Counted from the stretch's first letter, positions 1-12,110 are shown. The stretch is 64,000 nt of DNA from Mytilus trossulus (GCF_036588685.1 NC_086374.1:26342886-26406885), one strand, 5' to 3'. Notes: a model not told the origin generated them from the sequence alone. Made by a program: numbers and translations.

Positions 1-299
1 AATATAAAATAGCCTGATGTTGTTTTTTGTTTGTTTTGTTTTTTTGTCTCTTTTAATGATGATTCCAATGGCGTGTTGTCTCTTTTTTTGTGCTAATATA
101 AGTCGATAAAACTGTAGATACGTGGAATTCAAATTATACATAATTTTGAAAATGTTCATATGTTAAAATATCTCCATGTTCATCTAACAGGTTGTTTACA
201 TTACTTCCTAAAAATGAAATGGATGTCTGAGTTTAGACATAGTTTTCAAGGTATGAAAAACTTCATCCAAAAATGTTTGTTTTTTTGATAATTCCAAAA
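1..299. other. AT-rich sequence, no feature seen
   Basis: Homopolymer-rich T/A sequence with no readable protein similarity. It may be the untranslated 3' side of the minus-strand LINE relic that follows, but nothing shows this. Confidence 0.4.
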
Positions 300-2601
300 A
301 AAAGCCAACTCGATAAAATTTATATTTTGGGTGGAGGTAAATAATTGAATTCATTTAGAATTTGACTTAAATAATCTTCTATCCCAAGTAAGTTTTAACC
401 CTTGTATCAATTTTTTCAAATTTATAATTTTTTATGCCCCCTCTGAAGTATTCTTGACATAGAAGATCCCACTGTATCTTGTCAGGCTTATCATCCCAAA
501 TGAATGAATACATTTTACTAATAAGTTGACTTATCATATTATCATCTAGACCTGGGGAGGACAGGACCAGATGATTAAATTTTGAAACAATTAGTGACTT
601 TATAATTGTTATTTCACCAAACGGGGTGAATGAATCTTTTGACCATTTATGTTATATTTTTCTATTTCTTGTATTCGAAAAGCATAATTTAGATTTAACA
701 TTCTATTAATCAACACACCCAATAATTTGAAGGTACTGAAACTCCATTTCATTTCTCATTTTACACACATTTTGTCTTGACTATGTCTATTACTACCTAT
801 CAATATAACGTTTGTTTTGTCTAAATTAATTTTAAGTCCTGATATCTCAGCATAGACTTGTAATAAAATGCCTAATATTCCAGCACATAGCAAGAAAATG
901 TGAGGTATCACATGATCTACAGCCTCTCTCCAACGGGAGAAAGTCTGACAGACAGCAGTTCTGAGCGACAGTAAATGTAATATCAGAACTGACTTTATCC
1001 TCTCAGCTATACGAACTAGAAGCTAGTTTGTATGTTCAAAAGTGTAATTGGACGCCAGTTTTTTAAAAACTGTTTTGATATGAATACATTATTGACCTGG
1101 AGACAAACGTTCCAATGTCTATCCAAAATACTCTAAAAATTTCTGCAGTAAAACCATCTGACCAAGGACCTTTATTATTTTTCATCCTTTTCAAAGCTTG
1201 TGTTAATTCAGTAAAAGAAATTTTATCTTCTCATGATTCGGTTTCGATGTCATTTTTAATTTAGATGTCAAAGATGGTAATTGTCTTGATAAGTTTACCT
1301 TTTTTTATGACATTCTTGTCTTTTGTAAAGTTTCTCATAAAATATTTCGATTGTTTTAAGATTTCTTTTTGATTTTCTACTACTTATCATTAACTAGTTT
1401 TTAATAGTTTTGTTGACAAAAGTTTGTGTTTCTAAATTACAAAAGAAATCTGTAGGCCTATCTCCTTCTTTTGAGTTCTTCACCTAACATATTGACCTTA
1501 AACCCTGTCTCAAAATTCTTAGTTTTTGGCTTCTATTTCATCAAGAGTAATCTCTGTACTTACCTCATTTTCTAAATTTTGTATCTCCTCAGTCAGTTGG
1601 ATTTCCTGTTTTGTCCTTTCTCTTTTTATAAATGTTGAATAAGAAATAGTCTTACCTCCAATTTCAAGGAGAAGGGTTATCAAAAATAATTGGTCATTAA
1701 TTGAAAATTCAATATCTAAATTGTCAATACCATGTAAAGCACCGCCTCTATGCACTGGTATTTTAGATTGCTTAAATGTGTTAGTAATTTGTTGTTTGTT
1801 TTTTTTTTACATATTCAGGGTCTTCAAGGAGAGAGTTGTTAAACTTCAAGAGGCCTCTGCCTTTTCTGAAGTCATTTATATTTAAAGTCAAAATCACTGG
1901 TGAATGATATAATCTGTAGCTATTACCAATGTTTACTTCACAAATGTCACCTACAAGGCTTTCAGAAATTTACAAGAAATCTAATCTACATTGTTTAAAA
2001 GGATTTTTCTTCTCCATGTAAATAGTTTAAAGTCAGGGTATATTTCTCTGAACGGGTCGACGAGATTCCTTTATTCTTTTATTTCTAAAATCGTATACTA
2101 GATCTTGGTTTGTATATATTAATATAGCGATGGGTATCAAGGTTGAAATTTTGAACAAGATTAAAGTCCCCACAAATAATACAAAACTGATTTCCAAAGA
2201 AATCTATAATTTCTGTTAATTTGTCATAAAAACAGGGAGTATCAATATTTGGTCCATAAACATTTATCAGAGTAAATCTATTGTCTTCAATATTGAGATC
2301 CAATCCCACCAGATTGCCATCTCTGTCTTTTTTTTTAACTTTATTTATTTTATAGTTAAACTTATTTTTATAAAGTATAGCAACTTGGACTATTTGAAGC
2401 AAATGAATTAAAAATTCAATGGCCTTTCCATAATATTTTTTTTTATCAAAACTTTATCTTGTTCTGCAAAGTGTTATCCTGCAGAAAATATTTATTTAAA
2501 TCTTTTGAACTAAGATAATAAAAAATTTCTCCCCGTTTTTCCTTCATGTGAAGTCCTTGACAATCATAGGACATTATTTTAAGGTTTTTTCCTTCCATCA
2601 T
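300..2601 (-). pseudogene. L1-like LINE ORF2 relic (endonuclease plus reverse transcriptase pieces)
   Basis: Decayed ORF2 of a non-LTR retrotransposon, read on the minus strand. The N-terminal apurinic-type endonuclease starts near 2601 (LKIMSYDCQGL, then LQD). It continues at 2085-2402 with INVYGPN, then CGDFNLV and an LDT motif typical of L1/Tx1-like endonucleases. The start of the RT domain is at about 1240-1100 (ALKRMKNNKGP.SDGFTAE.F). The region after the RT catalytic part is at about 640-430 (TPFGEITIIKSLIVSKF, then FIWDDKPDKI). Stops and frameshifts separate these pieces. The YxDD catalytic box was not seen and is probably lost around 700-1080, where unrelated sequence intrudes. An intact ORF2 is usually over 1100 residues, so this copy is dead. 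The clade assignment is from motif recognition only. Confidence 0.75.
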
Positions 2602-2639
2602 GATATTTGTTCTTCAACTGTGAAGTATGATATTTGTAA

Positions 2640-3855
2640 AAACTAGGAAAAAAATTTCATGCGAGACATCAGAACTGATTTCCTAATATTTCACTTCCTG
2701 AAATTTGTTTTTCACTTATAGGCCAAATATCAGAAATCCATGTTTTGTAATAAATATATACATAAAACAAAATAAAAAAAACCGAAAAAGAAACATGTAA
2801 AACATATAATATGAAAATGTGTTCTGATCTGCATAATAATATGTACTACATTTCACTATTTAAACACCATTTCATACAACTTATAATTAATAAATTAGGT
2901 TTATACAAAAACTAATTATTTAGACAAAATAAAAGAGATCACACCATAAGCACCTTACCACAAAATGTTCATTGTTTTAGTGCTTCATTATCTGGTCTGG
3001 TCAAGTTTGTCTTATGTTTATATCACATTAATACAATAACATTAACGGTATCAATTTTCCTGTACCAGATGCGCATTTCGACAATACATGTCACTTCAGT
3101 GTGGTGTCATTTTCATCTTTGAACTTAAATAAGCATACACAATTTGTTAATTTACTATAATTTAGATCAAAAACTAAAAATGAATTTTTTAAAGCTCACC
3201 TTATAAATTTCTGTCCCCTTATAAGTATTGAAGGTACAAAATGTATATGTTTCATCTCAATCTAAACGTTTATTTTCAAGAAATGAAGAGTCTTAAAGGT
3301 ATAAAAAGGCACCTCCAATTGTGTATATATACACTACTTAAGGGGATCTTATAAATTCACATACATTTTTATGAACTGAATCATGCATTTTCGCTAGAAA
3401 TATAAACAGCGTGAACACAAAATGTGGAACGAAAAAAACCCCAAAAAGTCATATATTATATAACTTTATATGTAAGCTAAAGCATGCATGCATTTATTCA
3501 ACACATAAAGAACGTATAACTAGAAAAGTATACAAAAATGTAAAGAGAATTGTAAAGCTATATATTAAATCAATCTAGTAAAAACAAATAGAGCAAAAAT
3601 AAAGAAACAAAATAAAATGTAAGCCAAATGAAAAAGCAACGATTCGTTTTTTTTCTATACCTACTGCATGATCTATTACGCTAAAGCCTTTAAATAGAAT
3701 ATAACAATTCAAACTTCTTGTTTCAATGTAATATATACTGATTTGTAGAATTTATTATTTAATTTATATCTTATATTCATAGTTAATTTATATACTCAAT
3801 AGTATTATATATTATGACATTTTGTATAATAACCAGTTTTATCTTATAAATATAG
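2640..3855. other. AT-rich spacer with one diverged repeat fragment
   Basis: No coding signal. About 3051-3130 carries a fragment with a TACCAGATGCGCATTTCGAC core that I associate with a dispersed mussel repeat. The rest shows only poly-A/poly-T runs. It separates the ORF2 and ORF1 relics of the LINE, so part of it may be inserted or non-coding LINE sequence. Confidence 0.35.
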
Positions 3856-4014
3856 ATTCTTACATTGGTACCAGTGGATTATCGGATTTATCCAATCGAG
3901 ATAGTTAAATTATCAATTTTAAAGTCCGAGCCGCCTCGGCGAGGACTTTAAAATTTATAATTTAACTATCGAGATTGGATAAATCCAATAATTCACGAGT
4001 AACTATGTAAGAAT
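3856..4014. repeat. Foldback palindrome, about 159 bp
   Basis: The two halves are imperfect reverse complements, from ATTCTTACAT on the left to ATGTAAGAAT on the right. Conserved blocks include GGATTTATCCAATC and GATAGTTAAATTAT. The centre is GC-rich (CCGAGCCGCCTCGGCGAGG) while the arms are AT-rich. A single strand could fold into one long hairpin. No clear target-site duplication was seen. It has the architecture of a foldback MITE. Confidence 0.8.
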
Positions 4015-4389
4015 TTGTTTCTCTAATGATTAAAACATACATTTTCATTTTTTGTTAACCGAAAATCCCCTCCGAGTACCTTTCACATTGCACGAAGTTG
4101 TCAATTTCATTAACACCTGTTATAGCATAATTTGATTCATTTCTGTTAGCTAAAAAGGTCATGACCCTTAAAATCATCCAATGATCTTCTGAGATCACTG
4201 GCAACCACACGTTGATTAAATTTTTTAATACAATGGGTTCGGAAAGGGAAAAATTTACATAGAATTAGAGAAAAGTATATACACAACTAACACAATTATA
4301 TAACAACTGCAGTTAAACAATTGTTCCCATGGAGACAATTCTTCTGAACTATCTTTACGAGTCATATTTTGCTCGATTTTTTGTTTGGA
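4015..4389. other. No feature seen
   Basis: AT-rich sequence between the palindrome and the LINE ORF1 relic. No ORF, tandem repeat or recognised dispersed repeat. Confidence 0.3.
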
Positions 4390-4860
4390 ACTAGACTCTT
4401 TCTCTTATTTTGTATGCATTGCGCAAAAGTAGAAACCTCTCCTCCTTCATTGAAATTTGCAGATCATCAAGTATGCGTGTGTTTTTCCCTTTTAAGTTGT
4501 GCACGTTGGACATGATAAGTTGTTTGTCCCCAAAATGCAAAAAACGAAGTATGATAGGCTTTGGACCTTTCCGATGCGTAGCGACTCTATGTGCATTTGC
4601 GATTAGCATATAATTAGTTTTTCTGTTGTCAATATGCATGTCTTCACTGAAGAGTTTTTCTTGTTATAGCATACACATGCTCATCTTTATAACAATCATC
4701 TATACCGTATATTTGCATGTCATACTTCCTATCATGGTTTTCTAGTAGAATGCTTGCTTTTTAAGGTCACCAATTTGCTTTTGTAACTCAATTTTTTGTT
4801 TTTCAAATTTATCATTATCTATGAATTGAATATGTGCATCCATACTTTAAACACCTCTTT
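4390..4860 (-). pseudogene. L1-like LINE ORF1 relic
   Basis: Minus-strand translation at 4391-4639 gives ANAHRV, then KGPKPIILRFLHFGDKQ, LKGKN, DDLQISMKEER. This is the pattern of the L1-type ORF1 RNA-binding domain (RRM followed by a C-terminal domain). The sequence further upstream on the minus strand (4640-4860) reads as a broken coiled-coil-like stretch. It lies 5' of the ORF2 relic on the same strand, as expected for one ORF1-ORF2 element interrupted by later insertions. An independent fragment is the alternative. ORF1 proteins bind element RNA as trimers in the ribonucleoprotein. Confidence 0.65.
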
Positions 4861-5079
4861 CTGCGCTCTGTGAAATCATTACGAACAGTGCTAATCATCC
4901 GCGGTGCATGGATATGGACTAATATTGCCTAATATTGACGAGACATTATATTTATGAACATAGTTATGTCAACTCATTGAAACAAATTGTCTGTAACACT
5001 TTTTAAAGACTTTGCATCTCCGTAATTTCTATAATATCTCAAAATGAACTGTTACTATTTTTTTAGCAAAACCCATACC

Positions 5080-5290
5080 GTATAGTCAGCTATAAAAGGC
5101 CCCAAAATGACAATGTAAAACAATTAAAAAATGAAAACTAACGCCGGCCTTATTTATATATAAAAAAAATGAACGAAAAACAAAAAATGTAACACATAAA
5201 CAAACGACAACCACTGAATTAAAGGCTCCTGACTTGGGACAGACACAAACATCAATAATGTAGCAACTTTACCTGACCATATCGGGAAAT
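5080..5290 (+). repeat. Dispersed repeat A, 3' part
   Basis: Matches the second half of the repeat seen complete at 55850-56280. Shared blocks are CCATACCGTATAGTCAGCTA, AAACTAACG, a GAACGAAAAACAAA block, CAAACGACAACCACTGAATT and GGCTCCTGACTTGGGACAG. Non-coding. I recognise it as an abundant mussel interspersed repeat. Confidence 0.75.
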
Positions 5291-5299
5291 AGGTATTTA

Positions 5300-7090
5300 G
5301 TCGGATCTTAACACGTACTTGTGATTTGGTTAAAACCGGTTTTGATATAAATATACGAAGAAATGTCGAAATGTTCAGGACTTAATTAAATCCGTATTTC
5401 GGTAGGATGGTGCAAGCATATGATTTCTATTGCGTCTTACACTTTGAGAAGCGAATAATCTTTAACTACTTTATTCAAATATTGTGTAAAAACGTTAATT
5501 TTGAGCTTTGAAAGTCAAGTGGCTCGAGCATTTTTCTGAGGAAGTTTTAAAAAATTGCAAAGAAATATTTTTACAGTGGGTTAGCTTTCATTAGTCCTCA
5601 CTATCTATAGATTAACAACTTTTGGTTATATTTATAATTTAGAATCATCATTAAAGGTGGAGGACGATTGCACAGTTTATTTAATATATTGATGTGCCAT
5701 TTGTATGCAAGAGTGACATTCCGTTGTGTTATGTGCTCATGAGGTTATGCGCCAATTCGAAAAAGTTATGCGAGTATTCTCTCCTCTTAATTTTATAATT
5801 ATTTTATAATTAGGTTTACGTTTCTGATATAATTTTGAATAATTACAAAATGTATCACTTCAATATATTTCCGTTTTTGTTATTGGCGTATCAAGAACAT
5901 TGATGTACGAATATAATTTCATAAATTTGAAACGGTTAAAATGATTGCATACCAATATAAAGAACCGTTCATCATTTTTGAAAAAGACTATGAACGAAAA
6001 TCGAGTTAATTTTCTTGTTTTGATGATAGATTGATTGGGAAATGAACCAGCGTTATCTAGTGGTAATCACAGAGAGGGACCGGCGAGCAATTTTTAATTG
6101 TAGCCTATTCAACGTAAAAACAGTTTTCCACTATAAACGAATGTTACTTTATACAAATATAAGGACTTTGTTAGCTAAATCTACAAATTTTATTAGATAT
6201 GATTTTTTATTGCAATAGATTAATATGCTAAATAATGTGGCAATTAAATTTTCCTTACTCTGATGCAACAAACCGGACATTTTGATAAGAGATAAGGTAG
6301 GTTCCATCATCTATCCTAACAATGATGCAAAGTTTGATGCATGAAATTAGTAAAGGAATACTCAAGTAAATGTACTAAAAAATTGCCTTAAATGTGAAAG
6401 TTAAAAATCTGTAACTCTGGTCCGATAAACCGGAAACTAAACCAATTCAAAAGAATGTGTCCTTTTTTTCATCCCCACAATAGTGTAAAGTTTGGAAGAA
6501 ATCAACCAAGGTATACTGGAGTGCACCACTCAACACAAAATATTCTATAGAAGAAATCCCAAATAAAAAAAGTAATGATGCTTTGAAACACCCAAGTCAT
6601 ATGTTTATGACACAGAAATGTTTTACTGCAATAAAATGTAGGATCTATTACCTACAACTGTCAAATTCAAGGGAATATTTTTTCAACCTATCACCGGATG
6701 TGATATTCCATGATTTGGTGGTAAAACACCTGAAACAACAGATAAAAAAAAAATCCAAAGTCAATCAATTATAATGTCAAAGTTTTGATTGAAGCGAGTT
6801 TAAGTTTCATTGTAGATAACCAAATCCGAACGGACGTACGGACGCACCGACATTGGTATTTCATAATACGTTCCGTCTTAGACTGGCGTATATGTTGTTG
6901 TTTATAAATGACCAACACGATAATATCGATAAATGAGTCAATATGAGAACTTGGTTATTAGAATAGAAATAGTTATTAGTAACTTCAAACACTACAATTG
7001 CAATAATTTCAATTTTTTTTTTTATAGATTTTCAATCTTAATTTACCAGCTGACCGATTCTGTGTTCGTAAGTATACCCCTTAATTAATA
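5300..7090. other. AT-rich spacer, no gene seen
   Basis: No coherent coding signal in any frame. Two weakly similar blocks near 6240-6350 and 6420-6510, each with a CCGATAAACCGG-like or ATGATGCAAAGTTTGATGC-like piece, may be an old duplication. No upstream exon of the STRA6-like gene could be identified here. Confidence 0.35.
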
Positions 7091-8455
7091 TATATTAATA
7101 GAGGTTTCTCAACATCTTACGAACGAACGAAAATCGCCCTAACTTGACGTAACTTGCCGTAACGAAAAAAGAGGGAGCGCTTATTTATTCATTAATTTTG
7201 CACTATCGGCTGTAAACTTCCGTTATAAATGTCTTCCGCACAATCAAAACAAAACAAAACAAAAAACATTTTTTTAAACCATTTTGAGTTTTAGAAATAT
7301 TCTATTGACTGCAAATAGTCTCAAATCTGTACTTAAGTGTATTTTTGTTGGGATGGGAGAGGCAATAAATATTTGTTGAAAACTTATTTGAGCTCAAATT
7401 AAAGGTGAAAAGTCCAGGGCTAAAAAGGGGTAACATAGATCTTTGACTGAACGCCTCTATGAATCAGCCGGTTTTTAATTTGAAAAAACATCCTCACATC
7501 CGAGATAACTTTGTTGCCCCAAACCTCTTAAATCCAAATGTGCACTTCCTCGCCTTAAATATTTATTTTCAAGCTAAAATTGCAAGTAGATAAATATATG
7601 AAAATGTTGAAATAAATGTTTGAATAAACAAAGCCAGTTGACTTGTAAATGATGTTTAGTAATGCTATTGTTTGGCCTTTGGCTTGTTTTGATTTCATGG
7701 CCATTCTTATTTCTCTTTTTGTATGATTTTATTATAGAAAAGGCGTTGTCGACATTAGTATTCATATATTTCTACTTGTTTTTTATATATCTTTTCTGTT
7801 GAGCTTTTATGACATGTTTTTAAAACATATTTCCGTTTTTATGTTCTACTTGTTTATATATATATATTTTGACAGGTATTTTGTTTTTCAATGTAAACGA
7901 GTTTTAATAACTATACTTATTATTACTTTTAGTTTTGTTGGTGCTGTATCACTCATATTTTCTATTCGTATACACCAAACCATGAATTTCAATACGATAT
8001 ATCGAGTGCAACTTTATATGACAATTGCTGACACACAGCCCAAAAAAAATCCTTACATTGAATTCCTGTCACTGAGCGTTTAACATCCAACAATCAATAA
8101 ATCAAATGCACAGTGGCACACGATGTAAGGTTTTTTTAACAACGACATTAGAAAAAACAATGTTCTTTTTTAATGGGTAAGGGAGATAACTCAAACGCAA
8201 ATATTCGACATGTAAACAAACGAAATTCAACGTATGAATACGTAACATTCAACAACAGAAAATCAATCAAAACACTTATCTTTAACCACAACAATAAAAT
8301 GCAAGGTTGTAAAAAGAGTATTTAATTGTTTATTGTTGTCTTTAAACATGCTACAATATCGTTAAAATATTAAACTGCACACAATGACTTCTCCATAACG
8401 ATACGTTCGTGGAGTTTCGTCCGTTCGTAAGATGTTGAGAAACCTCTTATATTAA
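7091..8455. mobile_element. TIR DNA transposon (non-autonomous) with 8-bp target duplication
   Basis: The left terminus AGAGGTTTCTCAACATCTTA at 7100 is repeated inverted and ends at 8447. The terminal repeat covers about 32 bp with one mismatch. The direct repeat TATATTAA flanks it at 7091-7098 and 8448-8455. An 8-bp duplication is the size made by hAT-like transposases, among others. The interior is AT-rich. A plus-strand open stretch at 7799-8083 encodes a hydrophobic peptide of about 90 residues, but it does not begin with ATG and resembles no transposase. The element is therefore a non-autonomous or internally deleted copy of about 1.35 kb. The superfamily is not certain. Confidence 0.85.
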
Positions 8456-8574
8456 GATAAATTCTTACCAACCAAATGAGACTGAATTTATCTTTGAAAT
8501 TGATATAAACACAACCAGTTCTTTATAAGGATACATATATTTTGATTCTAATGAATTGAATGCATTCAACATAA

Positions 8575-8805
8575 AATTGAGAATGGAAATGGAGAATGTG
8601 TCAAAAAGACAATAATCCGACCATAGAACAGACAACAGCAGAAGGAAACCAACAGGTCTTCAATGCAGTGAGAAATTCCCGAACCCGGGGGCGTCCTCCA
8701 GCTGGCCCATAAACGAATATATATACAGGGATGATGAACGAGTTGTACACAAGAAACTAAAATTAAAAATAATACCAGACTAAAAAACAACCACTTTTAC
8801 TCTCA
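8575..8805 (+). repeat. Dispersed repeat C
   Basis: Starts GAGAATGGAAATGGAGAATG and contains CAATAATCCGACCATAGAAC, AGGTCTTCAATGCAGTGAGA and GGCGTCCTCCAGCTGGCCC. Nearly the same sequence is at 49430-49680, with partial copies at 18995-19125, 29955-30050 and, inverted, at 45845-45960. Non-coding interspersed repeat. Confidence 0.8.
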
Positions 8806-8819
8806 ATTATCAGGTCAGG

Positions 8820-9584
8820 ACCAAATTATATTTCGAATGAACCTTTCATCATATTTTCTATAGTCCGTTTTAAATACATAAATGTAAATGCAAATATATT
8901 TTGGAAAACAGATTTTAGACAATGCTCACTTTGAATATAGTTTTATCATTAGTGTAATGCTAGCTACATGTAAAATATATTTTAATTTACTACACGAATA
9001 TACTCACGACTAATATGGCAAGTACAGTCACAATTGGGGTCAAAAATCTAATTTGACATTTCGGTTAGAGGTTTCTAGACATCCCGTTTTTCATCTTCAC
9101 AGTACACAATGGCAATATCATGCTTTACATATGTAAATTATTGTGGCTTTATTTTTCCATGACTATTCACTCATCATGAAAGACTATATACAGTTTTACA
9201 ATAACTTCAATTAAGGGAAGCACAATACAAAGATTTGTTCATCCCAATCAGACTTCAAACTGATGTACTATCACTTAAAAAGTATTTGAGAAAAGTACAT
9301 GCTTAAAATATCACTATAAAATTGTGTTCATTGGATTGCAAAGACAAATCAGTATATTGATACGTTTTACATGTTTTGTATTTAAAACATCCTGACGAAA
9401 TAAGTTTCAATTTGAAAATTTAGATTTACAATTTAAATCATTGATAACGTTTTGTCTGATATTTTATTTAGATACGAAGCATAAACGCCTACGTTTTAAT
9501 TTATATACCAACATTATTGTGTCATGTGATATTGATTGGCTATTTTCTGTACAAGTCTGTTCGACATACATATCTTTTTGTTAG
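8820..9584. other. No feature seen
   Basis: AT-rich sequence. I searched it for an upstream membrane-segment exon of the STRA6-like gene and found none with plausible splice sites. Confidence 0.3.
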
Positions 9585-9612
9585 AGGTCTTAAAAAGGAT
9601 ACAGATTATGAG
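9585..9612 (+). CDS. stra6: Possible STRA6-like micro-exon
   Basis: A 28-bp stretch lies between an acceptor (TTTTTGTTAG) and a donor (GTAATG). With a 2-nt carry-over from a preceding exon it would read (R)GLKKDTDYE. It ends in phase 0, which matches the phase required by the next exon at 13275. Vertebrate STRA6 has a comparable short polar stretch (KGLQSSYSEEY) just before the residues matched by the next exon. Such a short exon could easily arise by chance, and no preceding exon was found, so this is a hypothesis. Confidence 0.3.
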
Positions 9613-10249
9613 GTAATGAAATATTTATTGTACTTTTAGTATATCATTTAAACAAGTTTATGAAAATATGTAAATACGTCGTGTCGTTAGATACTAAACA
9701 TTTTCATACACCAGTATTGAAGCAGCACGATTACATATGGATACTCGTAAAATATTTTAGAATATGTGTTTTCTTAAATTAATTTCTTGATAAAGCATTG
9801 TTGTTTCAATTGAGCAGTTAATGAGTTCTTAAAAATAAAAATTTAAATTTTTCAACGCAAGCTAGTTTGCTAAGCTTCAAACTTATGGTGTCTCAGATGA
9901 CCTTTGATATTTAACATTAAAGTCATAGCCACAATCTGTCTTCGTTTCCTCATATGCTGCCAAAACATCGTAACAGTCAAATATATCATATACTGAACTT
10001 ATGCAGTGTCGATTTCAGTTGTTATAACCCTGTTGGAACAAGTTTTTGTAATGATCATGCTATCCCTGTTAATGGGTTGGGTGTATACAAATAGGCTTAA
10101 CGTACTGAACAGAGAGAGTATTTTTGCTTGAAATAGATATTTGAAAATAATAAATTTTCCAGGTTGTCATAGCTTCTTCATAGGAAAATATAAAAAAAAT
10201 CAGCAAACTTTCTACTTACGGTTATATCTTTCATCTTATTCAACTAGGA
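9613..10249. other. Intron-like AT-rich sequence, no feature seen
   Basis: No ORF or recognised repeat. If the micro-exon is real, this is the start of its downstream intron. Confidence 0.3.
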
Positions 10250-10520
10250 CATGATATTTCAGCATTTTTATGAAATTTAGGTTATCAAACTTTGTATTAA
10301 AACCCAAAAATTGGCAATGGGGTCAGTTGCGTACAAAACTTTACGACGAAAGTGATAATTTCAGTTTTCCAATCGAGATTTTTCCATTTTTATGTAGTAA
10401 CCTTCATGTAGCGCTTGTTTATCGATTATTGATCTCCAAATTAATACAATATTCCAGAGGTTATGTATCCATTCGAAATTTCCCTGACTAGGGGCTGCTT
10501 CTCACATGGAAGCTATCCTA
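10250..10520 (+). pseudogene. Retroelement RT tail fragment, copy 1
   Basis: Plus-strand translation at 10270-10491 gives QLRTKLYDESDNFSFPIEIF, then FPFLCSNL, then LLISKLIQYSRG. This is a diverged copy of the conserved stretch read at 16782-17108 (TKLYDKRDDFSFPI, FPFLSSNIPSAPAYGVYISQ). It encodes the region downstream of the RT catalytic core of a retroelement. The fragment is 5'-truncated and interrupted. Confidence 0.65.
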
Positions 10521-10524
10521 TTTC

Positions 10525-11106
10525 AAATATAGCCAACTTCGATTCGCATGTCACAGTCTACACAGTGGAAGCATTTTCCGGTTTTACTTTCATCAAATAC
10601 ACCCAGAATATTTGAATGCTAAGGTATAAATCATGTCAGTACTGACCTGATGATACTTTAGGGATTTATATATCATTAGCAGCGGTAATGAATCAGTGCT
10701 AGGGAAAAATTAAAATCATTCTTAGTAACCTCGTGTCTCGGATGTACTTTCATGGATTGCATATATCAGGAACGCTTTGAGCAGAATATTCGAAAACCAA
10801 GAATGAATGAAAGCATTTTATTAGCTATATGGGCCAATCTTAATAATTTTTTTTCCATAAGCGGTAATGGTAACATTTCCCTCTGTTGCTCAGTCCAAAT
10901 CGTTTACTTTAATATAATGTTTTATTACAATACGTTATTCTAATTGGCTACACTGCAATCTCGCGTTATTCCACAATCAAATTCATTATTCACAACAAAA
11001 TGTATCATTTATCATGACACGAGTTCGAACAATAAAGTGCACAGGTAAATTAAAAAAAAACTTGAAAAATCGTGTTTTCATGATCGTAGCTAAAAAAATG
11101 TAATGA
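10525..11106. other. No feature seen
   Basis: AT-rich sequence inside the presumed first visible intron of the STRA6-like gene. No coding or repeat signal that I could support. Confidence 0.3.
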
Positions 11107-11816
11107 TAAGTATTGAATGCTTCTTTTTGTAACTTCATAAGGGTGAAAAGTCGTGGACCGTGTGCACATTTTTACAAAATGTACTTCGGTCAACGGTTTT
11201 ACATCCCAATGAAGGAAGACCCCGTTTACACTTCTACAAAGTTGATTCAATCATTATTTATATCGATCTTAAAAAGATTTAAGTTCAATATCGTAGCAGC
11301 TATCAATATCTATGTAACAACTTGTCTATAGCTATATGTTCAAGCGTCACTGATGAGTCTTTTGTAGACGAAACGCGCGTCTGGCGAATATACAAAATTT
11401 AGTCCTGGTATCTATGATGAGTTTATTTACTACCACTGGGTCGATGCCACTGCTGGTGGAGATTTATTTTCCCGAGAGTATCACCAGCCCAGGAGTCAGC
11501 ACTTGTGCTGACATGTTTTATCATTGATATGGTTATATTTATAAATTTACTGTCCACAAAATTTTGAAATTTTGAAATACTAAGGCTTTTCTACCTCAGG
11601 CATAGATTACCTTAGCTGTATTTGGCAAAACTTTGAGGAATTTTGGTCCTCAATGCTATTCAACTTCGTACTTTATTTGGAGATCGATCTTTTCCATTAA
11701 CATTAGATCAAAGACCGATCTTAAAGGGTCGATCTTTACTAAGATCGATCTAGAAAAAGATCGATCCTTTTTGCTAGTGTAAACGGGGTCTTACAAAAAG
11801 TAGCATTCAATTCTTA
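11107..11816. mobile_element. Nested inverted-repeat element
   Basis: Two inverted pairs are nested. The outer pair is TGAATGCTTCTTTTTGTAA-like at 11107-11132, repeated inverted at 11791-11816 (26 bp, 2 mismatches). The inner pair is AGACCCCGTTTACACT at 11217-11232 and its exact reverse complement at 11776-11791. The right arm (11680-11770) holds several AGATCGATC-type motifs. A minus-strand copy of repeat D (11341-11670) occupies much of the interior. No target duplication was identified. Confidence 0.65.
11341..11670 (-). repeat. Dispersed repeat D, minus orientation
   Basis: Contains GTCACTGATGAGTCTTTTGT, GACGAAACGCGCGTCTGGCG, CCACTGGGTCGATGCCACTG and TATCACCAGCCCAGGAGTCA. These are the reverse complement of the repeat at 34866-35190. 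It is a common mussel repeat, here about full length. Confidence 0.85.
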
Positions 11817-11894
11817 AATATAGGCTGTCTCATATCGAAACTGAGATATTTTTAAATTCCTGATTAGTTATCAAAGATATGAGGCTTATACTTT

Positions 11895-12110
11895 ATTACG
11901 CCTTCCGCGTGTTTCGTCTCTTTAAGACTCATCAGTGACGTTCAGATGAAAAAAAGTTAGAAAGCCAAACAGGTACAAAGTTGAAGAGCATTGAGAACCA
12001 AAAAATTTCAAAAAAGTTGTGCCAAATACGTCTACGGTAATATATGCCTGGGATAAGAAAATCTTTAGTATTTCGAATTATTCATACCTGTGCAGACAGT
12101 ACATTTTCGG
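11895..12110 (+). repeat. Dispersed repeat D, 5' part, plus orientation
   Basis: Carries the degenerate GCGTGTTTCGTCTCTTTAAG, ACTCATCAGTGACGTTCAGA, AGCCAAACAGGTACAAAGTT and TATATGCCTGGGATAAGAAA blocks. It faces the minus copy at 11341-11670 across 220 bp, so the two could pair. Confidence 0.8.

Noticed and set aside
7799..8083. Hydrophobic 94-codon open frame as a possible upstream STRA6-like exon
   Set aside because: It sits inside a TIR transposon with target duplication, lacks ATG, and does not align with the STRA6 N-terminal helices.
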